Of a stretch of 64,000 nucleotides of DNA, positions 32,418 to 43,639 are shown one piece after another. Position 1 is the first letter of the stretch. The number at the start of each line of letters is the position of its first letter. The position numbers and the translations under genes were made by a program. Origin of the DNA: Diploptera punctata. Lineage: Eukaryota; Arthropoda; Insecta; Blattodea; Blaberidae. The notes under the pieces are model-generated. The model did no database searches, had not been told where the DNA came from, and was given only the letters and a program-made list of their open reading frames with translations. The stretch spans positions 120,790 through 184,789 of the forward strand of contig JASPKZ010001232.1 of the NCBI GenBank assembly GCA_030220185.1, written 5' to 3'.

Positions 32418-32777
32418 ATGCATCAATTTGAAATGAAAAATAAAATATTTACACTCTACGTGGTATATTTTGTAGCTACAATAATGAGTAAAATAAAACC
32501 TACGGAGGACTGCAGGATACACACTACTAGATCACAAAAAAATGAAGACATCTTAGAAGAATTACACATGGAACCTTTAGAAAACAAAATTTCTGATGGA
32601 TGCAGCATGTTCATCGAATGGGAGATCACAGGATACCCAAACAAATGTTAAGATATCAACCTGCAGGAAGAAGAACACCAGGACGTTCACTCAAAAGACT
32701 TCTGGATGGTGTTTCTCTTGAGGCCGAAACAGGTCAACAATCGGCCTAAATTCGTGAATGTCCTATGATGATGATGA
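32418..32777 (+). pseudogene. RTE-like LINE 3' end with GAT tail
   Basis: The frame from 32,418 contains TRSQKNEDILEELHMEPLENKI, the region before the GHVKRM-type motif in this clade. After a deletion and frame change, LRYQPAGRRTPGRSLKRLLDGV and LEAETGQQSA follow, the glycine/arginine-rich tail of the ORF. It ends in a short GAT run at 32,766-32,777. No catalytic part. Confidence 0.75.
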
Positions 32778-33000
32778 ATAAACAAGAATCATTAAAATAT
32801 ATTGAAAAGAAGGAAAAATATCAGGGAAACGGCAAGACGCTGCAAACTTTTCAGCTGACATTTTGAATATTAAATTAACCATAACGACTGAAGTTAGATT
32901 GTACTTAACATGCTCACATTGTAACATACCAAATGTCATTACTGTAACCAGCATTGTTGCTGAGAAACAAATTGAAATATGCCATATTTTTAATGGCTAA

Positions 33001-33114
33001 GGGTCGGTTTCACCAACGGAGGTAACTGCATTACGCGAGTTTAAGCTATGTATTATACATGGAGAAAACTGTCGTAATACAGTTACCTCTGTTACCCTAA
33101 AGGTGTTGGTCCCC
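33001..33114. mobile_element. Small foldback MITE (PIF/Harbinger-like?)
   Basis: GGAGGTAACTGCATTACG (left) pairs with CGTAATACAGTTACCTC (right), and the outer GGTTTCACCAA pairs loosely with TTGGTCCCC. TAA lies next to the left end and within a few bases of the right end. Three-base TWA duplications and GGG-starting ends would fit PIF/Harbinger; the fit of the right boundary is imperfect. No coding capacity. Confidence 0.55.
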
Positions 33115-33119
33115 TCTTA

Positions 33120-33890
33120 ATTAAAATTATATCTAAATGAATTTTGTTAAATAATATTAGTAAATCTTTAACGTTTCTGTGCCATTATCATTAAAGTATA
33201 ATATATTAAGAGTCCTAGCGATTTTCCGTCTGTAATTAAAAAGTGACAAGACAGTCTCCATTAAAATCCCTACTTTAGTAAAAGTGCCCGGGGCTGCCTT
33301 AAGTTTAAACATAGTTTGCTTGAATCCCGCCACTAAATTTACGATATTTAAATCTCTAATACATTTTAAAATTTCCAACATATAATTTCTATATTATTTC
33401 CAGGATTCTGTTTTCATTACTATGCTGTTCCATTCCAAATTGTTTCTAAGTTGAAAATTCTCTCTTACTCTTTATGTTAATTATTGGATTTTGTTTCGTC
33501 TTCGGTGTTTAAGGGTTCGACATAATTTGTGAAAGATTTGTCCAGTTTTTTCATTTGCAAAATTTTCTCCATCCACTTATTTTTTCTTATATATTTGCAT
33601 ATTTTTTGGGAGTTCAAATGTTCTTAATTAATTGTATTTATTTTTTGTCTTTTTAGCAATATTTCTAGAATTAGTATAATTATGTATAATCACTTTTTCA
33701 TGTATTTCGTTGTCGAAACTATTTTTACTATTTAATAATTTAATTTTGTTTTTTATTAAAAACAAAATATATTTTAGACTGGACGATAGTGTCGCGATGT
33801 TAGGTTTATTCCCTCGCCCACGCAGAGAATTATGGATTAAAATGTAACTTATTTGATGTAACACACAGTGGTAGCAGAGCGTCACTACTT
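33120..33890. other. AT-rich intergenic sequence
   Basis: Minus-strand ORFs in this segment have no recognised family; they could be intronic if the adjacent exon candidate is real. Confidence 0.35.
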
Positions 33891-33892
33891 AC

Positions 33893-34013
33893 TTATGTTT
33901 AACGATGGAAATTCTTCTTTGAATATTCCGATTAATGATTCATCTTGTACCTTGTTGAGCACCAAGTATACTTGAACTTCTATTAATGTTAGATCTTTCT
34001 GAATTGTTAATCC
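33893..34013 (-). CDS. Candidate host coding exon, function unknown
   Basis: On the minus strand a 121-bp open segment is bounded by a good acceptor (TTTGTTTTTCAG just before G at 34,013) and a good donor (GTAAGT beginning at 33,892). It encodes about 40 residues starting GLTIQKDLTLIEVQVYLVL and ending in a FPSLN motif, with ordinary protein composition, unlike the nearby T-rich ORFs. I do not recognise a family. If real it is one internal exon of a gene spread beyond this area; no neighbouring exon was found with confidence. It could also be chance. Confidence 0.3.
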
Positions 34014-34314
34014 CTGAAAAACAAAGGTAATGTAAGCATTAATATTTAGAAATGATTTAACTTGAATATCGCACACCTTGTTTGTATATGCAATTGTGGT
34101 ACTGAACTCCATAGCGCGACAGACCAGGAAGGTAGGTACTTGGCCAGGTGGTTGTGGCCTTACATTCACACATGTCAAGCACAGAGAAACTGTAATCTAA
34201 TCTATATTGTGGTGATATGTGGTGATAATATCGGCTCTCCCACCCCTATAGCTGGTTCCTCTCCCTGGTGCTGGTACTTACTGTAGCTACCCACATTCCT
34301 CACGATAGGCCTAT

Positions 34315-34927
34315 GATGTTTGAGTGAGCACCATTCTGCTATCGTTCGTCGTGCAGAGGAATCTCATGTACGCGATGGCAGTTTTGCTGGCTCCAATACC
34401 TGTTATTCTGCAACAAAAAATACCCATTTAATTGGAACCAGGCTTCGTCTGAGAACCATATTAAACACGGATCAATTACTCCAATATTAAGTTTTCTGCA
34501 ACATCCAATTACAAAAACGTAACCGCACATCAGGATCACGTGGCTGAAGTTCATGCATTGCAGTTATTCTGTTTAGTTTCAAACGTAAAAGTTTTGTAGC
34601 TCTCAATGCTGACGCCTTCGAAACACCGGTTTCTTGTGCAAGTCGTCTTAGGGATTTTGTTGTCGTATCTTCTAATCTTTCTCCTATTTCGTCTAATTTT
34701 TGCTCAGTAATCACACGTTTTGTTACCATTGGTTTCTTTTCGAGCACATAACCCGTTCCTCTAAATTTATTTACAAGTCGTCGAACGGTATCTTTATTTG
34801 GAAATTGTGTTCGTAATCGTCTAACGACTTCTCTGCAAGACACTGTTTTCACATAATTATCGTACATAAATACCCTATGCTGTACTGTAAACACAGCTCG
34901 AGTCATAACAACTATGACTGAGACCAC
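34315..34927 (-). pseudogene. Tc1/mariner-like transposase, N-terminal half
   Basis: A 146-codon ORF (34,487-34,927) carries the helix-turn-helix region known in insect transposases as DUF4817: FTVQHRVFMYDNYVKTVSC, DTVRRLVNKFRGTG, a KPMVTKRV linker and a second helix-rich segment SLRRLAQETGVSKASALRA. A frameshift moves to IWFSDEAWFQLNG, which holds the first catalytic aspartate of the DDE/D fold, then NNRYWSQQN and the IPLHDE motif. Sequence stops there, so the second and third acidic residues are absent. Truncated and frameshifted, hence inactive. Confidence 0.85.
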
Positions 34928-34929
34928 TA

Positions 34930-36050
34930 TTGAGGGAATACACGCTTATTTCACCTTACAATCATGCTACTTAACTGTCTCGCCAGGCGGCACGAGTTTA
35001 TGACTCACAGTTGCTATGCCGCGTGACGACTTAGCGGGCACATGCGCTAGCCTGGTCGAGAGATCCTCTCTGTATATACTGTCTATATTGTAGCCCACTT
35101 TGTAAAATGACTGGCCAAGTGACTTGAAGGCCTGTCGCACCATGGAGTTTAATTTAATTTAAAAATCTGGAGACTCGATTCCAAGACCTAGACATAATAC
35201 CGAATTATTATCTGCAAATATGTAAATCATAAATTTGTAATTTCAATGCTAATTTGTTGTAATGTTCAAGGAGTTACCTTTCACGTGTATATTTATTTAT
35301 TTATTTGTAAACCTCCTCAACTCGTGTCCGACTCAGGGTCTCGATGAGGATAAGATGTGATGAAGTTCGTTATATTGAAAATTTGTGAATGACAAGGATG
35401 TCGACCGAGAACGCCTTTTGCATCACCACAGCGGCAGATGAAATTAAATGAATGAGATGAGTGTGAAGAAATGGTGGAATTAAATTTTTGCGGTGGAAAA
35501 CAGGATAAATCCCGAATAAACAGCCTCCGTATCATTCACCACGGAACCCATATGGAGTGACCGAGAAGCTAACTCGAGCATCTAATGGCTTGCGTCGTGG
35601 AGCCCGCCTATATGTTGTACAATATATATGATCTTATTATGAAGCTATTAATCGATGATACATTTACTTGATAGAGGAGTCGTACGTACTCTTTTGGTTT
35701 ATCTACAAACCTCAGATCTATAAACCGAGAGATGAAAGAGCACTGAATTCATTCTTTCTAATATTACTATTTTAACAATTTCATTTACAATATTAATCAA
35801 TCCCACGTTGAGAAACGATGCACCGTAACGTAACAGTTACTACATCATCATTACTGTTACGCTGTGCAAGAAGGTATATTTTATATAAAAACTTCTATGA
35901 ATTTTTTAAAATAAAATATTAGGCCTAATTCAACGTAGTGAGAAAAGTTCCATCCCATATAAAAAAACCATGTCTTGTATTGTCATAGACTCTATTATAT
36001 ATGTAATATTTTTGATATTGAGCAATGCAAGCTTAATATGACATGATAAG
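34930..36050. other. Intergenic, no gene seen
   Basis: The 5' flank of the transposase remnant (35,080-35,125) may hold its terminal sequence but no matching inverted end is visible downstream. At 35,820-35,880 a short copy of the GTAACGT repeat core is present. Confidence 0.4.
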
Positions 36051-36335
36051 GAAAATAAATGCCTGGACGGGATTTAAACCCGGACCTCTGAATTGGTACT
36101 TCAGCGTGCTATTCATTACACCACCGGGAAAATCTAATACAAACATTTGTTTCTCTTAAATATATATTCTCCATTATTACGAGATGTAGTGAGGTCTTAT
36201 GTTTCTATTAGATTTGTCCGGTGCTGTAATGGATAGCACGATGGAGTACCAATTTAGAGGTCCAGGTTCAAATCCCGTCCAGGCATTTATTTTTCTTATC
36301 ATGTCATACTAAGCTTGCATTTCTCAATGTCAAAC
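36010..36335. repeat. Inverted pair of tRNA-headed SINE monomers (type A)
   Basis: A1 (36,061-36,128, minus) and A2 (36,213-36,284, plus) face outward around a 70-bp centre. Both have GGTG(G/C)TGTAATG...TAGCACG as A-box region, a GTACCAA anticodon-like loop and GGTT(T/C)AAATCCCGTCC as B-box. Both continue into ATTTATTTTTCTTATCATG and AAGCTTGCAT or its variant. A third copy A3 is at 36,484-36,553. The repeated tRNA-unrelated flanks show these are SINEs, not tRNA genes. Confidence 0.75.
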
Positions 36336-36483
36336 AATTAATTACAAAATCGATAAAGCGTCACTGCTATAAAATAAAAATATTCTCTATAATTTGCTTA
36401 CTTGTTGTAGTAGCTATCAGGTGGCAGTTAAGACCGAGTTCTCGCTACATCTCGTAGTAATGGAGAATAAATGTTTGTGTTAG

Positions 36484-36568
36484 ATTTCCCAGGAGGTGTA
36501 ATGAATAGCTGAAATACCAATTCAGAGATCCGGGTGCAAATCCCGTGCAGGCATTTATTTTTCTTATG

Positions 36569-36570
<2 letters not shown>
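36484..36570 (+). repeat. tRNA-headed SINE monomer A3
   Basis: GGAGGTGTAATGAATAGCTG, AAATACCAATTCAG and GGGTGCAAATCCCG align with A1/A2 but lack a few bases after TAGC. It runs into an AT dinucleotide tract. Confidence 0.65.

Positions 36571-36606
<36 letters not shown>
36571..36606. repeat. (AT)n microsatellite
   Basis: Perfect AT/TA dinucleotides between the type A and type B SINE monomers. Confidence 0.95.
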
Positions 36607-36609
<3 letters not shown>

Positions 36610-37330
36610 ATGAAAAGAAAAAAGAATGCTTGAGTCGGGATTTGAACTCGAGTCTCTAAAGTATGTACCTTTAGCGCTCTAACCAACTGAGCTACTCAAG
36701 AATTCCAAGACAAACATACAATTTTCTTATACATGTAGTATTCTCAATTCACACAAGAGGTAGCGGAAATATCATTCAACTGCCATCTCGCGGCTAACCT
36801 AACAGTTAAGCAAATTATTAAAGAGAATATTTTACTTTATAGCAGTAACGCTTGTATATATAGATATTATAAATATATTTTTGACATTTGGCAATGAAGG
36901 CAAATATGATATGAAAAGAAAAAAGAATGCTTGAGTCGGGATTTGAACTCGAGTCTCTAAAGTCTGTACCTTTAGCGCTCTAACCAACTGAGCTACTCAA
37001 GAATTCCAAGACAAACATACAATTTTCTTATACATGTAGTATTCTCAATTCACACAAGAGGTAGCGGAAATATCATTCAAACTGCCATCTCGCGGCTAAC
37101 CTAACAGTTAAGCAAATTATTAAAGAGAATATTTTACTTTATAGCAGTAACGCTTGTATATATAGATATTATAAATATATTTTTGACATTTGGCAATGAA
37201 GGCAAATATGATATGAAAAGAAAAAAGAATGCTTGAGTCGGGATTTGAACTCGAGTCTCTGAAGTCTGTACCTTTAGCGCTATAACCAACTGAGCTACTC
37301 AAGAATTCCAAGACAAACATACAATATGTC
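36602..37330 (-). repeat. Tandem array of tRNA-headed SINE monomers (type B, period 301-302 bp)
   Basis: Three monomers start with GATATGAAAAGAAAAAAGAATG at about 36,607, 36,909 and 37,211; the third is cut after its head. Each has a tRNA-like head on the minus strand (36,629-36,700; 36,930-37,001; 37,232-37,303) with CTTGAGT/ACTCAAG arms, A-box TAGCTCAGTTGGTTAGAG and B-box GAGTTCAAATCCC. The stem TAAAG/CTTTA closes a GTACAGA loop in which U33 is in place and the anticodon would read ACA. The body includes GAGGTAGCGGAAATATCATT and TTTATAGCAGTAACGCTTG. Near identity between copies indicates recent tandem duplication. Confidence 0.85.
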
Positions 37331-37334
37331 ATCC

Positions 37335-37660
37335 CTACACCGGGTCGTGCTATGTGATTAACACATGCGGCAGCGGACTGGTACTGTTACAAAAAAAAAA
37401 GTAAAATGATTCCACAACAGACCCGGAGGCCCTTGGGGTAGTAGGAGGTTAAGGCTCCCACTTTTTCTAGACAATCGGCACTTTATGTCAGCCGGCGTGA
37501 CGGCCGCCTTTACCCCCAGAACAAGCGTCTGGTACTCATTTACGTTAGGTACTGTTACAGCACGGACTAAATCCCAATATAATGTTCTGTTAGTTGAAGC
37601 AAAGTTTCTGTGAAGTTCAATAAAACAGTCGCACGGGAATTTCCATTTTTTTGAACGCAG
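37335..37660. other. Intergenic, nothing recognised
   Basis: No supported feature; a short A-run near 37,391 and a GC-richer patch at 37,420-37,530. Confidence 0.45.
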
Positions 37661-37669
37661 TTAAACCTC

Positions 37670-37865
37670 TCACGTGACACGTGCCACAGTGGCACGACCT
37701 GTCGAGAGAGGAATTTTAACGATGTATCACACGTTGTTTGACTACATAAGTATATGGAGGGACTTCCTGAATAAGTGATCAGCTCAATGTCAGTGCTTCC
37801 TCCGAGACAACACAAAATTAAGACGAAACACACACATTCATACTAAACCTGATTATGACGGCCGA
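37670..37865 (-). repeat. Interspersed repeat, inverted copy of 0.56-0.80 kb
   Basis: Reverse complement landmarks GTATGAATGTGTGTG, TTCGTCTTAA, GACATTGAGCTGA and CTCTCGACAGGTCGTGCCAC align with 590-760. Noncoding. Confidence 0.5.
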
Positions 37866-38189
37866 TTGATGTTCGACAACTGTTTGGCCCCTAAAGTCTT
37901 CCGACATTTGTTTTACGGGGATTTAATCGTGACACACTATGATGATAAATGGTCATCCTGACGAGTCCCCTAGCTGTCAAATCCGCTACGAATAACATAT
38001 TTCCAAATTCCTCACGATAGTTGGTGGATAGCAATCCAACTGGGGAAATATACAACTTCCTCGAATATGTTAATGCACAGTTGCTCTGCATGTTTTCTAA
38101 TTGTTTAAAAAATCTAAGGTTGTCTATTTTGTTAGAATTATTGATATTCATTCAATTATTAATATTTTTTTACAATTTATTCCCTTACT

Positions 38190-39505
38190 TACACACTCAC
38201 TGGCACTATCAAAACCCGTAGGTTCATTGCCGCGCGGGCATAAGATCTCCATACATTCTTATCCTGAGCTAATGCTTTCCAATCATTCCCTGTATAATCT
38301 ACTTGTCACAAATCATAGTTAATGTTATTCTCCCACCTCATTCTTGGTTTACCTACTGGGCGTTTTCCCTCTGGCTTTCCTACAAGAAGCTTCCATGCAA
38401 GTCTTTCATTCCCCATACGTGAAACATGTCCTTCCCATCGCAGTCTACGAGACATAACTGTTCTTATTATAATTGGCTTCCTATAAAGACCATGTAGTTC
38501 ATTGTTATGTAGTTTTCTCCATTCACCTGTCTGTTCATCTCTCTTTGGTCCAAAAATTATCCTAAGTACTTTATTTTCAAATACTTGTATTCTACTTTCC
38601 TCCCGCACCCATAAAATATAACTGGTAGAATAAGAGTTTTATGTATGTTCAATTTAACGTTTTTTGAAAGGAGTTGGTACATCAAGAGTCCCTTCATTGC
38701 ATAATAGTACGTATTTGCAAGAATTGAGCCTATGTTTAATTTCTTTGTGCATCTCATTCCTATTTGTGATTATTGTTCCTAGGTATTTGAATTCAGCCAC
38801 TTCCTCCCACTTTTCTCCCCCTGACTTTATCAGTTCTGCTGGGATCTCATCTGAACCTGATGTTTTATACATCTTCAATTATTCAATCGCCATTTCAACC
38901 TCTAATGCACTAGGCTCTACGGCTAGCATTTCTGCTGTCTGTAAATAATCCTCCTCAATGTGCTCTTCTGAATGTACATTTAAAAGCTGATTAAAGTAAC
39001 TTTCCATCTATTTATTATACTCCTGGAATCTGTAATCATATCCCCATTTTCATTCCGAATTGTTTGTTCTATCCTGAAACCTTTTGTTCTCTATACTAAT
39101 TCCCTGATATAATTCTCTAATGTTCATAGTTTTTGCATTCATTTCAAGATAATTAATCTTCTCTCTCAAATATTCCCTCTTTTTACTCTTTAGTAACTTG
39201 GTGGTTTCCCGTCTAATACTACCCAATTGCTCTAAATTTACCTCATATGGCTCGTGTAACCATTTCATATTTGCTAGCTTTCTTTTCGTTAGAGTGTCGG
39301 CACATTCCTCATCAAACCATTTCTTGTTTTGCCTCTTTTTTAAACAACCAATGCTTTCTGATGCTGACACGTTAATATTATCTCTTATAGCATCCCATTC
39401 TTTATTTATATCAGTTTCTTCTTCGTTTGCCACATTGTTCATCTGAAGATTCCAGTAGTTCAAATCTATTAGCAATTTTGATTTGGTGCCGCATTTCATC
39501 ATTTT
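38190..39505 (-). pseudogene. RTE-like LINE, endonuclease-RT linker to 3' end, RT palm deleted
   Basis: Reading on the minus strand from 39,502: a 150-codon frame with EWDAIRDNINVSASESIG and KKWFDEECADTLTKR, the spacer between endonuclease and RT in RTE-like proteins. Then TSGSDEIPAELIKSGGE, the start of the RT, is joined directly to WEEVAEFKYLGTIITN, the block after the palm. The whole catalytic core including YADD is missing. The tail follows in shifting frames: LILPVIFYGCG, FGPKRDEQTGEWRKLHN, RRLRWEGHVSRMG, GKRPVGKPRMRWENNIN, and the 3' terminus TAGTGCCAGTGAG near 38,200. It is an internally deleted, nonautonomous copy of the family at 1.8 kb. Confidence 0.85.
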
Positions 39506-39509
39506 TCAA

Positions 39510-39895
39510 GTTTTTTAATACACAATTTATTCCCAGTATTTAAAATTATTTTATTGTACGACATGGTTTAATAAATCAAATGTATTTTTGTCTCATACGT
39601 TCTATAATTAATAATACAGTTACATTTTATAAAAGTTATTAAATCTCCATGGATGATTATTTATTTACATTTAGTTTTTAATATATTTATTTCTAAGAAT
39701 TTTAATTTGATTTGCATTCGTTGGGTAATAAATATATTGTAAATAGTTTACTTTTGCATGACGATTTCATAGAAGTGATCAGAAACGCATTTGTTATAAA
39801 AACACCTGCTATTTGACGTAATGTCTTTGTTGTGTAATAATTGCAAGGGATCTATTTTCTCGCTTATTTATATATAGAAGGTTGGTACTATATTT
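39510..39895. other. AT-rich intergenic sequence
   Basis: No supported feature between two minus-strand LINE fragments. Confidence 0.5.
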
Positions 39896-39929
39896 TTGTC
39901 TCTCTTACAGTTGGAGATATTAATTAATT

Positions 39930-40640
39930 ATATCTATCTATCTCTATCTATCTTTGGGTTTTTACAGCTGCTGCCGTCTTCCCGTGCCAAACCTCCAAAG
40001 CCTGCGGTCTTGGGCATCTTCGATGCTTAGCCCTCTAGCTTGCATTACTGTCTTCATGTTTTCCTTCCATGTTAACCTTGGTCTTCCTCTTTTCTTCTTT
40101 CTGTTAGGATGCCATTCATATAGTTGCTTCGGCCATCGCTCATCTTCCATTCTTAAAACATGTCCTAACCACTTTAATTTATTTCCTTTTCCTCAATTCT
40201 TTCAATTATGCTTTCTTCTTCTGCTTCCATTTTGTTTCTAATTTCCTTATTTGTGACACGTTCTAATTTAGACTTTCTGGCACTTCTTCGTAAATAATCC
40301 ATTTCTAGAGTTATTAGTCTATTCTTGTAGTACTTATTGATTGTCCATACCTCACTTCCGTACATTGCAACAGATTCCACCAATGTTTTACCAATATATT
40401 TTTTTGTGTCTTTCCAAATATGCTTATCCCACCATATGGAATTTAATGATGATATTATTTTGCTACTCAATTCAATTCTATGTTTTATGTTCTCTTTGCC
40501 TATACCTTCGATGTTATCCATAATCATTCCCAAATATTTAGTTTGTTTCACTTGCTTTATTTGGATTCCATCTTCCAATACTAAGTTTTCTCTTTCATTG
40601 CTATTTATTGCCAGATATTCTGTTTTTTGTAAATATAAAT
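39930..40640 (-). pseudogene. RTE-like LINE 3' end with (GATA)n tail
   Basis: On the minus strand: TEYLAINSNERENLVLEDG, a 134-codon frame with TKYLGMIMDN, AMYGSEVWTIN, EMDYLRRSARKSKLERV; then after a frameshift GHVLRMEDERWPKQ, NRKKKRGRPRLTW and WRFGTGRRQQL to the stop. It is the post-palm half of an RTE-like RT, close in layout to the 12.8-kb and 31-kb copies. The 3' end passes into TATC/GATA repeats at 39,930-39,955 instead of the GAT tail of those copies. 5'-truncated near 40,640. Confidence 0.85.
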
Positions 40641-40644
40641 GTTC

Positions 40645-42180
40645 TTATTGGATGTTGCATTATTCACGGGCAGCCTTCGTACACTCGTGGCCGCTTATTC
40701 TCGATTCTTCGTCTGAATGTTTAAATAACGTTGCTTCAGACGCGGATCAAGTTTTGTTGTGTAAACACACCGTTCTGCCCGTCTGCGCAGAGAACTGCGT
40801 ACATTTATCAACATCTTTAATAAAACAGCAGTGAAATATTAAAACGTGAAGTGTTTGAGAGTGAAGTTTATTAATGTATCATTTTAAAACTCTTATTATT
40901 TGCTAAAGCAACTATATATTTTATCCCAATAAATAGAGTTCGCTTGTGTCGTGACCTTTGTAAGGAGCTCGTGAACTTGAGTTCCGCTCCAGATTAAATC
41001 AGAATGTAAGGTGAAATATATTTCTACATTTATCGTAAGAAATACATAACGTAACTCAAAGATTTAAAAACTGTAAAATATTAACCGTCCCCAGCCGTTT
41101 GATAACGTGATTCTTAGAACCAGAAGCACTCTACAAGCAAGTACAGAGCTTAAGAAAACACAAGGAGAAGATGGAAAATGTTATGTAGAATAAAATGTTC
41201 ACGTGTTACATGCACGTTAAAAATGATCTGCTATTCTAATGTAAATTTTCTAAACATAGAACTGCGATTATGAATATTTATACAGTCTAATACTATGTTT
41301 AATTTGTATTTTTCTCGATATGGCGCTTTTCTGATAAGTTAAATTAAAAAAAAACATTTTCCATTGCATGTTGTTAAAATTCGTCCTGTTGCACAGCGAT
41401 AACAATATGAGGACATAATAGCACTAACGTTAAGAAGCAATGCCGCATAATGTGAAATAACATATTAAATGAATTTAATTAAATACCTATTCACAGATTA
41501 AATACAACACTAGATAGTGTTTTAACTTATACAGATGTGATTTATAGACACACAAAAGGACAAACGCTTCCTCCTTCATGTAAATATTGATTACATTTTT
41601 AAATACATTTATCATCGTTTAATTGCGTCTTAGTATCTATTGAATGCAATTTTGTTAAGGATAACTAAGTGAAATTAAAACAGGCACAACCCTCAAATTA
41701 TGAATATTTATTTGCCATCCTTCCGGGTATAATTTTGATGTGCAGAGTTAAAAATGAGACCTTCATGGCGCGGTACACGTAGATGCCGGGTACAACTTAT
41801 AACATTTTATCTATCTGACAATTATACAGATGTTACAGCTATTGGAAACATTTTCACATCAAAGCCTCCTCGGCCTACAAGACGTATAGCACAAAATGTT
41901 GTAAAAGAACGGGATGGACAAGGAAATGAAGATAAAATGAAATCCATTAGAGAATAATTAAAAAAAATTCTTTACATCGGAAGTTATAAACATCATAAAA
42001 CATACCTATGAATAATCAGCAAGAATAAATATACCAGCAACAAATAAATGTACGTTTATAGCTTATCTACATGAGACTAGAAGGTGACAGTCGCACCTGT
42101 ATTTCAGGTCTCTGGTCTAATATTTCTGGCAGATTCATATATACTGCAAAAATGAGTAGGCCCAGGTTTCTGTAACTAAC
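40645..42180. other. Intergenic, mostly unrecognised
   Basis: At 41,385-41,460 lies a minus-strand copy of the repeat core with GTTGCACAGCGATAACAATATGA. The 67-codon ORF at 41,754-41,957 has no family that I recognise. Nothing else is supported. Confidence 0.4.
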
Positions 42181-42279
42181 TAAAATAATTATATTTGATG
42201 ATAGAGAAACCTGATATGAACGCAGTGAACAAGATACGTGTGCAGCAATAAGACAGGTGTTTGTAACAATTAATCAAGC

Positions 42280-43200
42280 TTTGCCAACATGATTTTCTGC
42301 TGGGATTCATACTGTAGTTGATGAAATGTAAGGTGTCCATTCAAAGTGCATGTTTAAGAAAGAAAAATACAACAAAATTAGTAAAACAACAATAATTTAT
42401 AATTATTCCAGAGAAGAAATTTTAATAAATCAAGGAGTTCGACAAGGGTGTACATTAACACCTACATTATTTAATATATATTTTGACGAGGTTTTACCAA
42501 AATGGGAAAAATAAAGTCCAATAGGAATACAAATTAATAAGGAAATGTATATGAATATTTTAATGTATGCAGACGATCTGGTAATTATACAGAAGTCAGA
42601 GGATGATTTACAAAGAGCCATTTACATATTGAATCAATTACAACACTATTATAATCTTCAAGTCTCAACTTCAAAAACTGAAGTTATGGCTTTTCAGGGC
42701 AAAGTGATAGTCAGAGCATAAATAGTGATCAATAATGAAATAATAGAACACATAGCATACTTTAACTATCTTGTTTCAGATATAACATATATCTACGATT
42801 GGGATATACATAATAAATTAAACCGATATCAAATGATGTGTGGCACCATAAGAAGAACGCGCCGAAAGACTTGAAGAGAAACTCAGCTCAGGTTTTACAA
42901 AATTATGGCTGTTCCTGCATTCAAGCCACAGAAATGAAATTTTTAAGATCCGTACACGCATGGATAGATTACACAGTGAATCAATAAGAAATGAACTGGA
43001 GATATTTTCAATAGTTGATAAACTAGAAGAGCACAAATACCAATGAAAAGAACATTTAGACAGAATAGACAATACAAGATTACCCAAAAAGTTCAACACG
43101 TTCAAACCACATGGAAAAAGAGCTTTGGGACGGCCAAGGAAACGATGGACTTGAGACAGGAACAGGTCGCATTAACCTAATCCTGGAAAGGAAGAAGAAA
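42280..43200 (+). pseudogene. RTE-like reverse transcriptase, palm to C-terminus
   Basis: Plus-strand frames show motif B as QGVRQGCTLTPTLFNIYFDE (near 42,440-42,490), a stop, then the catalytic LMYADDLVIIQKSEDD (near 42,560-42,605), TSKTEVMAFQGK, FNYLVSD, RRTRRKT and finally LGRPRKRWT close to 43,125. The tail GGAAAGGAAGAAGAAAAAC is a (GAA)-type end. The order and MAFQGK block match the minus-strand fragment at 47 kb, so both belong to a second RTE-like family, distinct from that at 1.8/38 kb. Many stops; inactive. Confidence 0.85.
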
Positions 43201-43204
43201 AACA

Positions 43205-43635
43205 ATAATTTGTGTCACAGGTATACTTGTGAGAGGCATAGCAAGAAAATAGTGATTTATTCAAAATGTGAACAGAGCTTTGAGGAGAGTGATGAGTGAC
43301 GCACTCATGGATTATACCATCAATGATTAGATTTAGGTATTGACCAGAATTTATTGTTTCTACAAATATCAATAATTAATTTGCACAAATGTTCTACACA
43401 GACTACTACATCAGCCTAAATATGTAATGTGATCAATGAAAACAAAATGTAAAACTAAGTTAAATATTACATAAATAAGCATCACATTCTGTAGCATTTA
43501 ATTTTAAAACACATATCTTAAGATATGTTCAAAAAATTACTCACGTATATTGTTTTAAGTGGTGGTCATAAAGTATAAGTTCGGTGATAAAGGTTGTCAT
43601 TGCTGGGTTAAAATACGTATGTTGTAGTGATGTAA
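43205..43635. other. Intergenic, nothing recognised
   Basis: No supported feature. Confidence 0.5.
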
Positions 43636-43639
43636 TGGT

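Noticed and set aside
33885..34178. Whole 97-codon minus-strand ORF as one gene
   Set aside because: Only the last 40 residues look protein-like and are bounded by splice signals; the upstream part crosses an acceptor site and is probably intronic or repeat sequence.
36629..37303. Three functional tRNA genes
   Set aside because: Boxes A and B and part of the cloverleaf are present, but the copies are embedded in a 301-302-bp repeat with conserved non-tRNA body, and the implied ACA anticodon is not a normal one. SINE heads explain them better.
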